This document shows, in pieces, positions 1 to 6,978 of a stretch of 37,629 nt of DNA. Position 1 is the first letter of the stretch. Every line of letters begins with the position of its first letter. Below the pieces are notes generated by a model. It saw only the letters and a program-made list of their open reading frames with translations. It was not told the origin of the DNA and did no database searches. The DNA is taken from positions 28,929 to 66,557 of the forward strand of contig NZ_JQBP01000006.1 in NCBI RefSeq assembly GCF_001438705.1, written 5' to 3'. Source of the stretch: Weissella kandleri (lineage in GTDB: Bacteria; Bacillota; Bacilli; Lactobacillales; Lactobacillaceae). Position numbers and translations under genes: made by a program.

Positions 1-2
1 CG

Positions 3-347
3 CCAGCATCAGACACCTCAACCACAGAAGCACCAGCAACCAATAATAATGGGGGTGTAGATGGCACGAATATCGCTGACCTACAATACAATGTGAATGC
101 TGATGCCGAGGGTGATGGCTTCATGAGTGTTAGCGAATATAATAACTGGGTCAACAACGGCCGTCCAGAAGTGGCTGCGCCCGCATCAGACACCTCAACC
201 ACAGAAGCACCAGCAACCAATAATAATGTGGCTGTAGATGGCACGAATATCGCTGACCTACAATACAATGTGAATGCTGATGCCAATGGTGATGGCTTCA
301 TGAGTGTTGATGAATATAATAATTGGGTTAATAACGGTCGTCCTGCA
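3..347 (+). repeat. Tandem 177-bp in-frame repeat
   Basis: The unit beginning CCAGCATCAGACACCTCA at base 3 recurs from base 180, nearly identical through the EF-hand loop and the NNWVNNGRP tail. The first copy may not be the first in the gene, because the window starts inside the array. The DNA identity is high, which suggests recent duplication or ongoing copy-number change. Confidence 0.9.
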
Positions 348-767
348 GCGGCTGCACCGGTTGAAAATGCCCCTGCCGCTAACAATAATCAGGCGTCAAA
401 TAATAGCGCCGGTAATAGTACTGCCACGGCGGGTAGTTACTCTGATGCAATGAATGCGATGAATTCTTTGCGTGCTAGTTATGGTTTAGCTCCAGTTTCA
501 TATGATGGTGGATTGGCTGCGACTGCCTCAATGCGGGCAGCTATGTTAGCGGGTGGTCTTGATTCAGCCCATTTCTCACAAACTTATGGTTATGAAGTGG
601 TAGCCATTCAATTTGGTTCAGGGGCTGGGGTAATCAGCGCTTGGTACAATGAGACTAATATGATTGGGGCCCCTGGTCACCGTAATTGGCTGTTGAACCC
701 TTCTATTCGACACGTCGGATTCGGGTATGATGCTAATACGGCAACCTTCGTTGGGGAAGCTAGTTAA
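3..767 (+). CDS. Secreted EF-hand repeat / CAP-domain protein, 5' truncated
   Basis: The reading frame is open from base 3, so the N-terminus (probably a signal peptide) lies outside the window. The visible part has two copies of a 59-residue unit (period 177 bp). Each copy is an Ala/Pro/Thr/Asn-rich spacer followed by a calcium-loop motif, DAEGDGFMSVSEY in the first and DANGDGFMSVDEY in the second; these fit the EF-hand pattern D-x-[DNE]-x-D-G-x7-E spacing. A CAP/SCP-like domain follows, with HFS and GHRNWLLNPS motifs near the C-terminus, and the protein stops right after it. There is no LPXTG or membrane anchor at the end, so it is probably released or held by an N-terminal domain not seen. 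CAP proteins of lactic bacteria are extracellular and their function is mostly unknown. A good terminator follows. The family call is solid; the role is inference. Confidence 0.85.
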   Translation, partial: PASDTSTTEAPATNNNGGVDGTNIADLQYNVNADAEGDGFMSVSEYNNWVNNGRPEVAAPASDTSTTEAPATNNNVAVDGTNIADLQYNVNADANGDGFMSVDEYNNWVNNGRPAAAAPVENAPAANNNQASNNSAGNSTATAGSYSDAMNAMNSLRASYGLAPVSYDGGLAATASMRAAMLAGGLDSAHFSQTYGYEVVAIQFGSGAGVISAWYNETNMIGAPGHRNWLLNPSIRHVGFGYDANTATFVGEAS

Positions 768-779
768 TATAAAAAATAT

Positions 780-815
780 GACCGATAGCGGAATTTTGCC
801 GTGTCGGTCTTTTTT
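780..815 (+). terminator. Rho-independent terminator after the CAP gene
   Basis: Stem GACCGA/TCGGTC with an inner CGG/CCG pairing, followed by six T. It lies 12 bases after the CAP stop codon. Confidence 0.85.
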
Positions 816-927
816 GAAAATTTTTTCAAAATTATGATTGATTTTTGAAATGTTGGCGTAGAAAATATTTTCTATGAACTCAATTAATCATTTTTTAAGC
901 TAATAGTGTACAGATGAGGAGAATAAA

Positions 928-1446
928 ATGCCATATCAAGATTCATATGTTGCAAAAATTCGCGAAAAAATTGGGCACGATTTTACGTTAGTCATGCCAA
1001 CGGTTGATATGATTATTGAAAATGCTGGTAAATTGATGTTGGTTTATAACCGCGATTTTGATGCGTGGGCGTTTCCGGGTGGATATGTGGAACCCGAATT
1101 ACCATGGGTTGAAAATGCCACACGGGAGGCGTTTGAAGAGGCCGGGGTGGTGATTAAACCAGAAGTAGTGAAGATGATTGGGTCGGTTTCAGGGCCCTAT
1201 TATCGAGCTAAGTATCCTAATGGGGATACGACTCAGTTGTTTACCAACGTTTTTTGGAGTAATCAATTAGAAAGTGAGCAAGCTGAAATTGATGAAAGTG
1301 AAATTGACGATAAGCGCTGGGCTACACCAGCTGAAATTATGCAGCTACAATTGACTGATTCAGGAGCAGCGGTATTTGAAGTATATCAAAAGTATCAATT
1401 AACAAAACAGCCCCAACTTTTAACGCGTGCTAATCGAATCGATTAG
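928..1446 (+). CDS. NUDIX hydrolase
   Basis: This 172-residue protein should hydrolyse a nucleoside diphosphate linked to another group, with a divalent metal. The NUDIX box runs from about residue 50 (GGYVEPELPWVENATREAFE, continuing EAGV). The metal-binding REAFEE core is intact. The upstream glutamate of the consensus G-x5-E-x7-RE is shifted: Leu sits where Glu is expected and Glu is one position before it. The start is well supported by GAGGAG about 8 bases upstream of ATG 928. The gene is monocistronic, between two terminators. The substrate cannot be told from sequence. Confidence 0.88.
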   Translation: MPYQDSYVAKIREKIGHDFTLVMPTVDMIIENAGKLMLVYNRDFDAWAFPGGYVEPELPWVENATREAFEEAGVVIKPEVVKMIGSVSGPYYRAKYPNGDTTQLFTNVFWSNQLESEQAEIDESEIDDKRWATPAEIMQLQLTDSGAAVFEVYQKYQLTKQPQLLTRANRID

Positions 1447-1565
1447 GAATCTAGCAAGTCAATCGCTGATATAAAGCCATTTATGACGCTTTGAGTTTCA
1501 CCAACCATTCAATCTAACACAAAAATTATATAATCAATATATAAATTTGCTCCCAATGGCATGTT

Positions 1566-1597
1566 CGCTTTAACGTAACTGTTAAGGTGATTTTTTT
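1566..1597 (+). terminator. Hairpin terminator, 9-bp stem
   Basis: CGCTTTAAC and GTTAAGGTG pair over 9 bp (two G-T) around a 6-base loop, followed by seven T. It is 120 bases after the NUDIX stop, so it may end that transcript or belong to a lost gene. Confidence 0.7.
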
Positions 1598-1826
1598 ATT
1601 TGTCCCCCGGCTACTTACTAGGCAAAGAACCGAATAACAAATGGTGCTATCTCTTTTAAACGCTGCAGTTATTATTGTTTTTCAAAATCCTCCGGTCATA
1701 AAAGATAACGTTTTTCTTATTCTGGGGTTACCGGGGAAAGGTTCTTGACTGTCTGAAATGTTTTTAAAACGTAAAGGGGTGGGGGGGGAAAACAGTAAAA
1801 CCATTGATAAAAATGAATTTATGTAT

Positions 1827-1853
1827 AAAAATAAGCGTCCAAAACGGGCGCTT
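1827..1853 (-). terminator. Terminator of arsC
   Basis: On the minus strand GGGCGCTT/AAGCGTCC complementarity gives an 8-bp stem with a 5-base loop, followed by ATTTTTAT. It lies 15 bases beyond the arsC stop codon. Confidence 0.8.
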
Positions 1854-1868
1854 AATAGCTTATTTTAG

Positions 1869-2279
1869 TTATTTAATCTTATTGATAAAGTTATAAACTA
1901 AAGCGTCAATATCATCACGAGTAGACCTAAATATGTTTAAAATTTCTTCATTTGTTCCATTTGCTTGTGCTGGATCGTTTAATGGCCAATGTACTTTTTT
2001 TACGCTAGATGGTGTCATAGGGCATTTGTCTTTAGCATCACCACATAATGTAATGACGTAATCGCTTGATTGTAAGTAGTCATTATCGATTAAATCAGAA
2101 GTATTACTCGAAATATCAATGCCGTTTTCAGACATAACGCTAACCGCTATTTTATTTAAACCGTGTTGTTCTACGCCTGCGCTCTTAATTATCCAACCAG
2201 AAGGGGCGTATTTTTTAGCAAAGCCTTCAGCTATTTGGCTTCTGCATGAGTTACCAGTACATAGGAAGTATAGTTGCAT
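1869..2279 (-). CDS. arsC: Arsenate reductase, thioredoxin-coupled type
   Basis: The 136-residue protein belongs to the low-molecular-weight phosphatase-fold ArsC family, which reduces arsenate to arsenite using a cysteine triad and thioredoxin. The triad is visible: Cys7 in the P-loop CTGNSCR (C-x5-R), and Cys79 and Cys86 in TLCGDAKDKCP, with the same seven-residue offset as the Cys82/Cys89 pair of S. aureus pI258 ArsC. The DPA acid motif near residue 102 is present. A GAGG ribosome binding site precedes the ATG. No arsR, arsB or Acr3 gene is near, so arsenite export must be encoded elsewhere or be missing. It lies in the AT-rich accessory stretch and was probably acquired. Confidence 0.92.
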   Translation of the reverse strand: MQLYFLCTGNSCRSQIAEGFAKKYAPSGWIIKSAGVEQHGLNKIAVSVMSENGIDISSNTSDLIDNDYLQSSDYVITLCGDAKDKCPMTPSSVKKVHWPLNDPAQANGTNEEILNIFRSTRDDIDALVYNFINKIK

Positions 2280-2441
2280 AATTTAATCCTCACTTAATTA
2301 TATGATTGTTTAATCATACTATTATTTGTAGTAATTTTCCTTTTAAATTCATATCTGACGAATTGCGAGCCAAGGTCATTGATGTAGTTTCGCTAAGATA
2401 TCGTGGTGACTAGGCACATCCCCGCCGTTCTTTTTATAACT

Positions 2442-2627
2442 CTACGTGAACTTTTGGCGGATCTTGTTGGTGTGATTAGGCGTTGTGTTGTACATTTTAG
2501 CCAGTGCGTTGGCGGTGAGTTTATCTTTGCCGTAGCTTTTAGTAATGATTTCTTGCTTTGCTTGAGGTAAGGCTCTTAATGTAGTTTCAATCTTTTCACT
2601 TTGTCGATTGATTAAGTCCTTTAACAC
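2442..2627 (-). CDS. Small HTH-like ORF, unrecognised; possibly a gene fragment
   Basis: A 61-residue frame from GTG 2627. The C-terminal half (KLTANALAKMYNTTPNHTNK) looks like a helix-turn-helix of the kind found at the C-terminus of resolvases or in small plasmid proteins. There is no ribosome binding site, and the frame is closed by a stop 11 codons upstream of the GTG with no ATG between. It may therefore be the remnant of a longer gene. I cannot name a family with confidence. Confidence 0.35.
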   Translation of the reverse strand: MLKDLINRQSEKIETTLRALPQAKQEIITKSYGKDKLTANALAKMYNTTPNHTNKIRQKFT

Positions 2628-2845
2628 ATTATAGAAACTTGCTGTTGCATGTTTATATTAGGTCCTGTTTAACGTTAGATCGCATAGCCCTAAATTAATT
2701 GCATAGCGACCACTAAAGTACTCATAAAATATCTTTGAAATTGCCAAAAGTGTGACCTCATAAAATGATATAATGTAGTTAATCAGCAAACCTGCTTCGG
2801 CGATAACTTCTTAAGAGTTGTCGTCTTTTTTGATGCGTTTAATTG

Positions 2846-2939
2846 CTTTTTGAATCCTAGCATTTACCAGCATTCTGATGTTAGCATTTTGTCTTTTTTG
2901 AATCCTAACATTTCCTGCACCCTGAATGTCAACATTTGT
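2846..2939. repeat. Imperfect tandem repeat, about 47 bp x 2
   Basis: Two adjacent units both begin CTTTTTGAATCCTA-CATTT (the second has one extra T) and end with a CAT-TTGT segment. They occur once at 2846-2892 and again at 2893-2939. A 72-codon minus-strand frame runs across them but has no ribosome binding site. Confidence 0.65.
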
Positions 2940-3020
2940 TAACAGTCTAGGACGTTCCAATACTAGTATTATACAGGCTTTCAAGGGTGTTAAATATAGG
3001 TTTATATTTGTCGTTGAGTG

Positions 3021-3066
3021 GTGTTGCAACAGACTGCAACACTATTAAAAACGGTGCAACTTTTTT
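3021..3066. repeat. TGCAAC-type repeat cluster, possible integrase arm sites
   Basis: GTGTTGCA (3021-3028) and TGCAACAC (3035-3042) form a perfect inverted repeat around ACAGAC. A further copy is in GTGCAACTTTTTT (3054-3066). The reverse complement of that 13-mer is at 6061-6073, 15 bases after the integrase reading frame. TTGAGTGGT (3014-3022) also recurs inverted at 6046-6054. Short repeated sites at both ends fit recombinase binding; this is inference. Confidence 0.45.
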
Positions 3067-3213
3067 CGGCAACCTTTTGGATTTTGGGTACATTTTTGTA
3101 TGCATACTTTTGCTTGAAGTTATTCATAGATAACAAGACATATATTAATGTAAGTTTTATAATGTGATTATAGTTCTATTTTTTGTATTGGGTATAAATC
3201 GGAGGATTTTAAA

Positions 3214-3921
3214 TTGGATAATATGATTGTTAAAGATAGTTTTTGGGACATATTTCCTGAGGCTCAAATAAACGTTTTAATTGTTAAAGGTGTAAATAAT
3301 ACTCTGAAAGATGTTGATGTGTATGAAAATATGCTAAACGTTGCTAAGGAAAACTCTTTAAAGTATTTATCTGAAGAAAATTTCTCTGATAATGTCATTA
3401 TTAAACAATGGAGGAATGATTACACAAAATTTAAAAAGAAGAAAGGCGCTCGCTCATCCATTGAAGCGTTGTTAAAACGTGTTGCGCAAGGAAAAGGTGT
3501 TGGGTCTATTAATCCCTTAGTTGATATTTATAATAGTATCTCTATGAGCTATGGTGTACCAGTCGGAGGAGAAGACATGGACGCGATAATGGGTGACATG
3601 ACTCTTGGTGTCGCAGAAGGTGGTGAGGATTTTTATCCCTTGGGAGATGATAATAATGAGCCTGCCTTATCTGGCGAAGTGATTTATGCAGATGATAAGG
3701 GTGCAGTGTGTCGTTGTCTCAATTGGCGTGATGGCCAGCGGACTATGCTAACTGAAGACACGCATAATGCGATATTATTAATTGAATCTACTCGATCAGA
3801 TACTCATGAACGAGCTAATAACGCTATTAAAGCATTGCAAAAAGCAATAAAAGATAATCTGCAAGTTGAATCAATGCGGTATCAACTTAGTAGGAATGAT
3901 AGCAATATAAAGTTTTTATAA
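3214..3921 (+). CDS. B3/B4 domain-containing protein
   Basis: This 235-residue protein matches the stand-alone B3/B4 fold otherwise found in the beta subunit of phenylalanyl-tRNA synthetase, where it edits mischarged tRNA. Characteristic motifs are KKGARSSIEALLKRV, INPLVDIYN, PVGGED, a GGE-DFYPLGDD segment, GEVIYADDKGAVCRCLNWRDG and LTEDT. Free-standing members are thought to act on aminoacyl-tRNA or related compounds, but the function is not firmly established. I place the start at TTG 3214 because GGAGGA lies 7 bases upstream; ATG 3223 would be too far away. It is monocistronic inside the decayed element and keeps an intact frame, so it is probably still expressed. Confidence 0.85.
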   Translation: MDNMIVKDSFWDIFPEAQINVLIVKGVNNTLKDVDVYENMLNVAKENSLKYLSEENFSDNVIIKQWRNDYTKFKKKKGARSSIEALLKRVAQGKGVGSINPLVDIYNSISMSYGVPVGGEDMDAIMGDMTLGVAEGGEDFYPLGDDNNEPALSGEVIYADDKGAVCRCLNWRDGQRTMLTEDTHNAILLIESTRSDTHERANNAIKALQKAIKDNLQVESMRYQLSRNDSNIKFL

Positions 3922-4255
3922 CATAAGGTTGTAGTATTTTCGGGGCATGGTTACAGCCACACAGCAATTCAGTTAAACCTTCCATAAACAACAATACACA
4001 ACACTGTATCATTCCTCTTGGTTGAGACTAGGGCGGGGGTTGTTGGTATAATCTACACCCTTAGGTATTCATCTTAAAAATATTTGTGGTCGTAATAAAA
4101 CAGCTTTAAATATGGCATCATATTGTTCATAATCATTTTATGGCTGTCTAAAGATTAGCTGGGGGAACGAAACGTTACGGCAGGGGGGCGCAATACACTA
4201 CGATAAATTATTGCAATATTACGCAGGTCTATCCTTGCTGAAAGGAGTGAACCTA
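3922..4255. other. 334-base stretch without a gene
   Basis: I see no ORF with a ribosome binding site. A probable promoter lies at 4022-4052. GGAACGAAACGTT at 4164-4176 holds the small inverted repeat AACG-AAA-CGTT, which also occurs at 37548-37560 next to the tandem promoters. Confidence 0.5.
4022..4052 (+). promoter_or_regulatory. Probable extended -10 promoter
   Basis: TGGTATAAT (4044-4052) is a consensus -10 with the TGn extension. TTGAGA (4022-4027) is 19 bases upstream. It could drive the two small membrane genes starting at 4256, with a leader of about 200 bases. Confidence 0.5.
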
Positions 4256-4471
4256 ATGGAATTATTTTTAAAAAGACAGCTGTTAATATATGCGATTTTA
4301 TTAATAAATTTTTTAATTAATTTAATTTTTAATATTCATAATGCTAGAGATGTATTTAGTTGGTCTGATAGTGGTTTAATGGTGGCTTTTACAACTTTTA
4401 TATTGAGTGGAGTTATTGTGAACATCATTGTGGCTATTTATATAAAAATTAGGTGGTTTTTAAAAAGATAA
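4256..4471 (+). CDS. Small membrane protein, unknown function
   Basis: A 71-residue protein from ATG 4256, chosen because AAAGGAG lies 8 bases upstream; the open frame extends further left without another good start. It shows two hydrophobic segments (about residues 9-23 and 40-65), a short basic N-terminus and a basic IRWFLKR tail, so it should span the membrane twice. The next gene, also a small membrane protein, starts 15 bases after it, so the two probably form a unit. I do not recognise the family. A bacteriocin-immunity or toxin-like role is conceivable for a pair next to an integrase, but nothing in the sequence proves it. Confidence 0.6.
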   Translation: MELFLKRQLLIYAILLINFLINLIFNIHNARDVFSWSDSGLMVAFTTFILSGVIVNIIVAIYIKIRWFLKR

Positions 4472-4486
4472 CAAGGAATTTAAGAA

Positions 4487-4708
4487 ATGAAAAAGTCAGT
4501 AATTTGGTCTATAATTTCAATATTTTTAACCGTATTAGCTTTAATGGCCGTTTATTTTAACAGAGACGTTATTACGGTAAGTGTAAGTGAGTGGTCATTT
4601 AAGTTAGAAGGGTCATTTTTCTTGCCGATAGTATTAGTCAATGCATGGACGATACGAGAGTTTTATAATAACAGAAAGTTAGAAAAAGGTGCTCAAAACG
4701 ATAAGTAA
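4487..4708 (+). CDS. Small membrane protein, unknown function
   Basis: A 73-residue protein with two hydrophobic segments (about residues 5-23 and 44-55) and a charged C-terminal tail (NNRKLEKGAQNDK). An AAGG site lies upstream of ATG 4487. It is cotranscribed with the preceding small membrane gene, 15 bases apart, in the remnant of an integrative element. No family is recognised. Confidence 0.6.
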   Translation: MKKSVIWSIISIFLTVLALMAVYFNRDVITVSVSEWSFKLEGSFFLPIVLVNAWTIREFYNNRKLEKGAQNDK

Positions 4709-4875
4709 CTTATTTTGATTTTTTAAGGTCTGCTAACAAATAGCAATTCTTTAGCTTTGTACGTGGGTCCAGATTTGGGTTCACTTTTGTTTAATATCTA
4801 ATATTCAATGAACAACATAAAAAACCTATCCAATACATAGCCGTGGGGGCGTCGTAAAAGGAAAGGATTATAAAA

Positions 4876-6046
4876 ATGAGTATTAGAAAAAAGAACAATG
4901 GTAAGTATGAAGTGCGCGTATATTTAGGATGTGATAACCGAAAAAAGCAACGTGTTTATAAGTATAAAACTGTTGCAGGTAAGAGAGAGGCGCAACTAAT
5001 CGAAGCCCAGTTATTAACGGATGTTGATAATGGAGAGACAGTGACCGAAGATAAGCAAGTAAATAAAGCAGAAGTATATACATTTGATGAAGCATTTAAA
5101 GAATGGTGGCAGTTTTATATTCAACAAGATATAACGCAACAACCAAAGATATAGTAGCCGGGTATTTCAAGAGACATTTATTGACTAAAAAATTGTTCGG
5201 CGGCCTATAGCTGGACGACATCAATAGAAAAGACATTCAAGATAAGGCGAATAAGCTTTTGACTAAATGCATTACTTCTAAAACAATGTTGCAGTACGCT
5301 AGTTAGGTCTTTAAGTATGCCGTGGACAGTGAAGTATATTCTCCGCGATAGTAACCCACTAGAACTTATTAGAATGGTAGCCTAAAAAGTCAGTAAAGCG
5401 CGGTGTACGCTTTTATAACGAACACCAAACCAAGTTATTTGAATCAGGGATGAGGGAGTATTGGATCACATCTAATTAAATCAAATGCCTGCGCGCTTCA
5501 CTGTTTTGTTAAGAACTGGCGCCGCGTATCGGTGAAATCATGGTCCTTAAATGGAATGATGTTAATTTTAAAGATATGACGTTAAGATTTGACGCGCACA
5601 TTTGCAGCTTATCAAGTAAAGCTCTTGCGTATTATGAAGTTCTAAATAACCATGACAAAAGCAGGGTTTTGGATGTAGATACCGTTTTGTGGGGGGTGCT
5701 GAAAAGCTGGAAATTAGAACAATCAAAGCTATCTTTATTAAAAGGTGTGCCAATAAACGCAGATAGCTTTATATTTAATTATCATATCTTAACAATAAGG
5801 AAATCGAACGAACGTTTTATTGAATGGTACAATAAAAACCACGATGAAAACTTACCGCTTTTGAATTTACATGGATTTAGGCATACTCACGCTACTTTAT
5901 TAATATCTGATAGCATGGAAAGTAAAAAGGTAGCCGCTAGACTAGGACACAAAGATATAACAATCACAGCGAACATTTATGCGGAGGTTACACTAAAAGC
6001 TAAGGAGGAAGTTGCCGAACGTTTTAGTAAGATATTGGGAAATTGA
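4876..6046 (+). pseudogene. int: Tyrosine recombinase/integrase, disrupted
   Basis: The N-terminal frame (4876-5154) encodes an AP2-like arm-binding domain (MSIRKKNNGKYEVRVYLG) and the start of the core-binding domain. Continuity is then lost by a frameshift near 5145. The shifted frame still reads like the SAM-like core (DDINRKDIQDKANK, KYAVDSEVYSPR) but carries stops at 5208, 5304, 5349 and 5352. The catalytic domain resumes in a third frame: LLRTGA before and RIGEIMVLKWNDVNF after one extra base near 5520-5524, exactly at the box I arginine. HGFRHTH, LGHKD and the tyrosine in ANIYAEV are intact. Full-length relatives (Tn916/phage type) are about 380-400 residues, which fits this span. The many lesions show it is dead, not mis-sequenced at one point. 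Confidence 0.92.
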
Positions 6047-6190
6047 CCACTCAATCGACCAAAAAAGTTGCACGCTTATTATGGTTGATGAGTATGTGAA
6101 TTTTGATATAACAGGGTTTTTAAGGGGTTATTGAGTCTTGTTAATGTTTTACTGAATAATTGAATTAATTAGGAGTTATTAGTGCATTTA

Positions 6191-6199
6191 TGCTAAAAT
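6191..6199 (+). promoter_or_regulatory. Extended -10 promoter element of the rhodanese-like gene
   Basis: TGCTAAAAT is an extended -10 (TGn plus TAAAAT) 42 bases before ATG 6241. No good -35 is seen at 16-18 bases, as is common for TGn promoters. Confidence 0.55.
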
Positions 6200-6240
6200 G
6201 TTAAGTGGAAATTTATGAATAAATTAGGGGACGCAATTGT

Positions 6241-6621
6241 ATGTGGTATACGTTAATAGCAATTTTAGTAATTTACTTATTAATTACATTTGGTTTACGC
6301 GCTTGGACGCGATGGTCTTTGAATCGGAATGCCACTTTGTTAGAAAGTGAAGCGTTTGAACAGGCTAGTCATAATGGCCAAATTATTGATTTACGAGACG
6401 CTGCTGATTTTAAATTCAAGCATGTTTTAGGAGCGCGCAATATTCCCTTGCAATTTTTGTTGCAAGATAATACAGCAATCCGTCAAGACAAACCGGTTTA
6501 TTTGGTAGACCAAGATAATCAAGGCGCTGAAAAAATGGTACGTAAGCTCAAAAAGCAAGGTTATCAAGATATTTATGTCTTAAAAGGTGGTATGGCTAAG
6601 TATACTGGACGGACGAAGTAA
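6241..6621 (+). CDS. Membrane-anchored rhodanese-like protein lacking the catalytic cysteine
   Basis: The 126-residue protein has one N-terminal membrane helix (about residues 3-20) followed by a rhodanese fold: IIDLRDAADFKFKHVLGARN, then KPVYLVDQDNQGAEKM, then YVLKGGM. In active rhodaneses the loop after the YLV strand begins with the sulfur-carrying Cys. Here it reads DQDNQGA, and the whole protein has no cysteine. It therefore cannot act as a persulfide sulfurtransferase and may bind a ligand or protein. AGGGGAC precedes the ATG. It is a single gene ended by a shared terminator. It marks the return to core chromosome after the integrase remnant. Confidence 0.85.
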   Translation: MWYTLIAILVIYLLITFGLRAWTRWSLNRNATLLESEAFEQASHNGQIIDLRDAADFKFKHVLGARNIPLQFLLQDNTAIRQDKPVYLVDQDNQGAEKMVRKLKKQGYQDIYVLKGGMAKYTGRTK

Positions 6622-6670
6622 TATTTACATATCATATAACTGGAAGTATGTATTGAATTTGATGCTTTCA

Positions 6671-6718
6671 ATAAAAAATAAAAGGACCTGGTTCAATTCA
6701 ATGAACTAGGTCTTTTTT
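6671..6718. terminator. Bidirectional terminator
   Basis: An 11-bp stem (GACCTGGTTCA/TGAACTAGGTC, 6685-6712) is followed by six T on the plus strand and by an A-rich run upstream that serves the minus strand. It sits between the rhodanese-like gene and the convergent DUF3042 gene. Confidence 0.88.
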
Positions 6719-6729
6719 GCAGTTGTATT

Positions 6730-6909
6730 TTAACGAGGTGTGTGTGAATGACCAGCCTTGCGGGCACTCCGTAACTCAGTTTCTTCAAACTTAGCTTCTT
6801 CTTGTTCGATTGGTTCAATGGCTACTTTGTGATAAACTTTAGCAGCACCAAATAAGCTAACTAATGTTCCGGCAATACCAGTCACCAGACCCATATTAAA
6901 TTTTTTCAT
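6730..6909 (-). CDS. DUF3042 family protein
   Basis: A 59-residue protein beginning MKKFNMGLVTGIAGTLVSLF and ending KAGHSHTPR. It has an N-terminal hydrophobic, glycine-rich segment (about residues 6-26) followed by a highly charged acidic stretch (EPIEQEEAKFEET), the signature of DUF3042 (PF11240) small membrane proteins of lactobacilli. An AGAGGTAA ribosome binding site lies upstream of the ATG. It is divergent from miaA, the usual setting in lactobacilli as I recall it. The function is unknown; the single hydrophobic segment suggests a membrane-tethered cytoplasmic tail. Confidence 0.82.
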   Translation of the reverse strand: MKKFNMGLVTGIAGTLVSLFGAAKVYHKVAIEPIEQEEAKFEETELRSARKAGHSHTPR

Positions 6910-6978
6910 TAGAATTACCTCTTTTTTAATTGATATTATTATTTTATCATAGTTATTAACAAATATTCAGACAAGGAT

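Larger units (their letters stand above)
1447..1868. other. Gene-free stretch at the left edge of the accessory region
   Basis: I see no convincing gene. It contains one good hairpin-plus-T terminator (1566-1597), an unusual G tract (GGGGT then eight G, 1776-1788), short C-rich and G-rich segments that are partly complementary (CCCCCGG near 1605 and CCGGGG near 1732), and GGCAAAGAACC (1621) versus GGTTCTTGAC (1740) in opposite orientations. These may be scars of insertion sequences, but no transposase remnant is recognisable. Confidence 0.5.
2628..3213. other. Non-coding stretch with repeats, likely left arm of the integrative remnant
   Basis: I see no supportable gene. Notable contents are an imperfect 47-bp tandem repeat (2846-2939), a perfect inverted repeat (3021-3042) and a cluster of TGCAAC motifs (3023-3066). 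One of these motifs matches, inverted, the sequence just after the integrase at 6061-6073. Confidence 0.55.

Noticed and set aside
2811-3029. 72-codon minus-strand frame over the 47-bp repeats
   Set aside because: It has no ribosome binding site, its start lies inside an inverted repeat, and its sequence follows the DNA repeat; I treat it as non-coding.
4876-6046. Active integrase by programmed frameshifting
   Set aside because: Besides frameshifts there are several in-frame stops in the middle domain, so no single recoding event could restore it.
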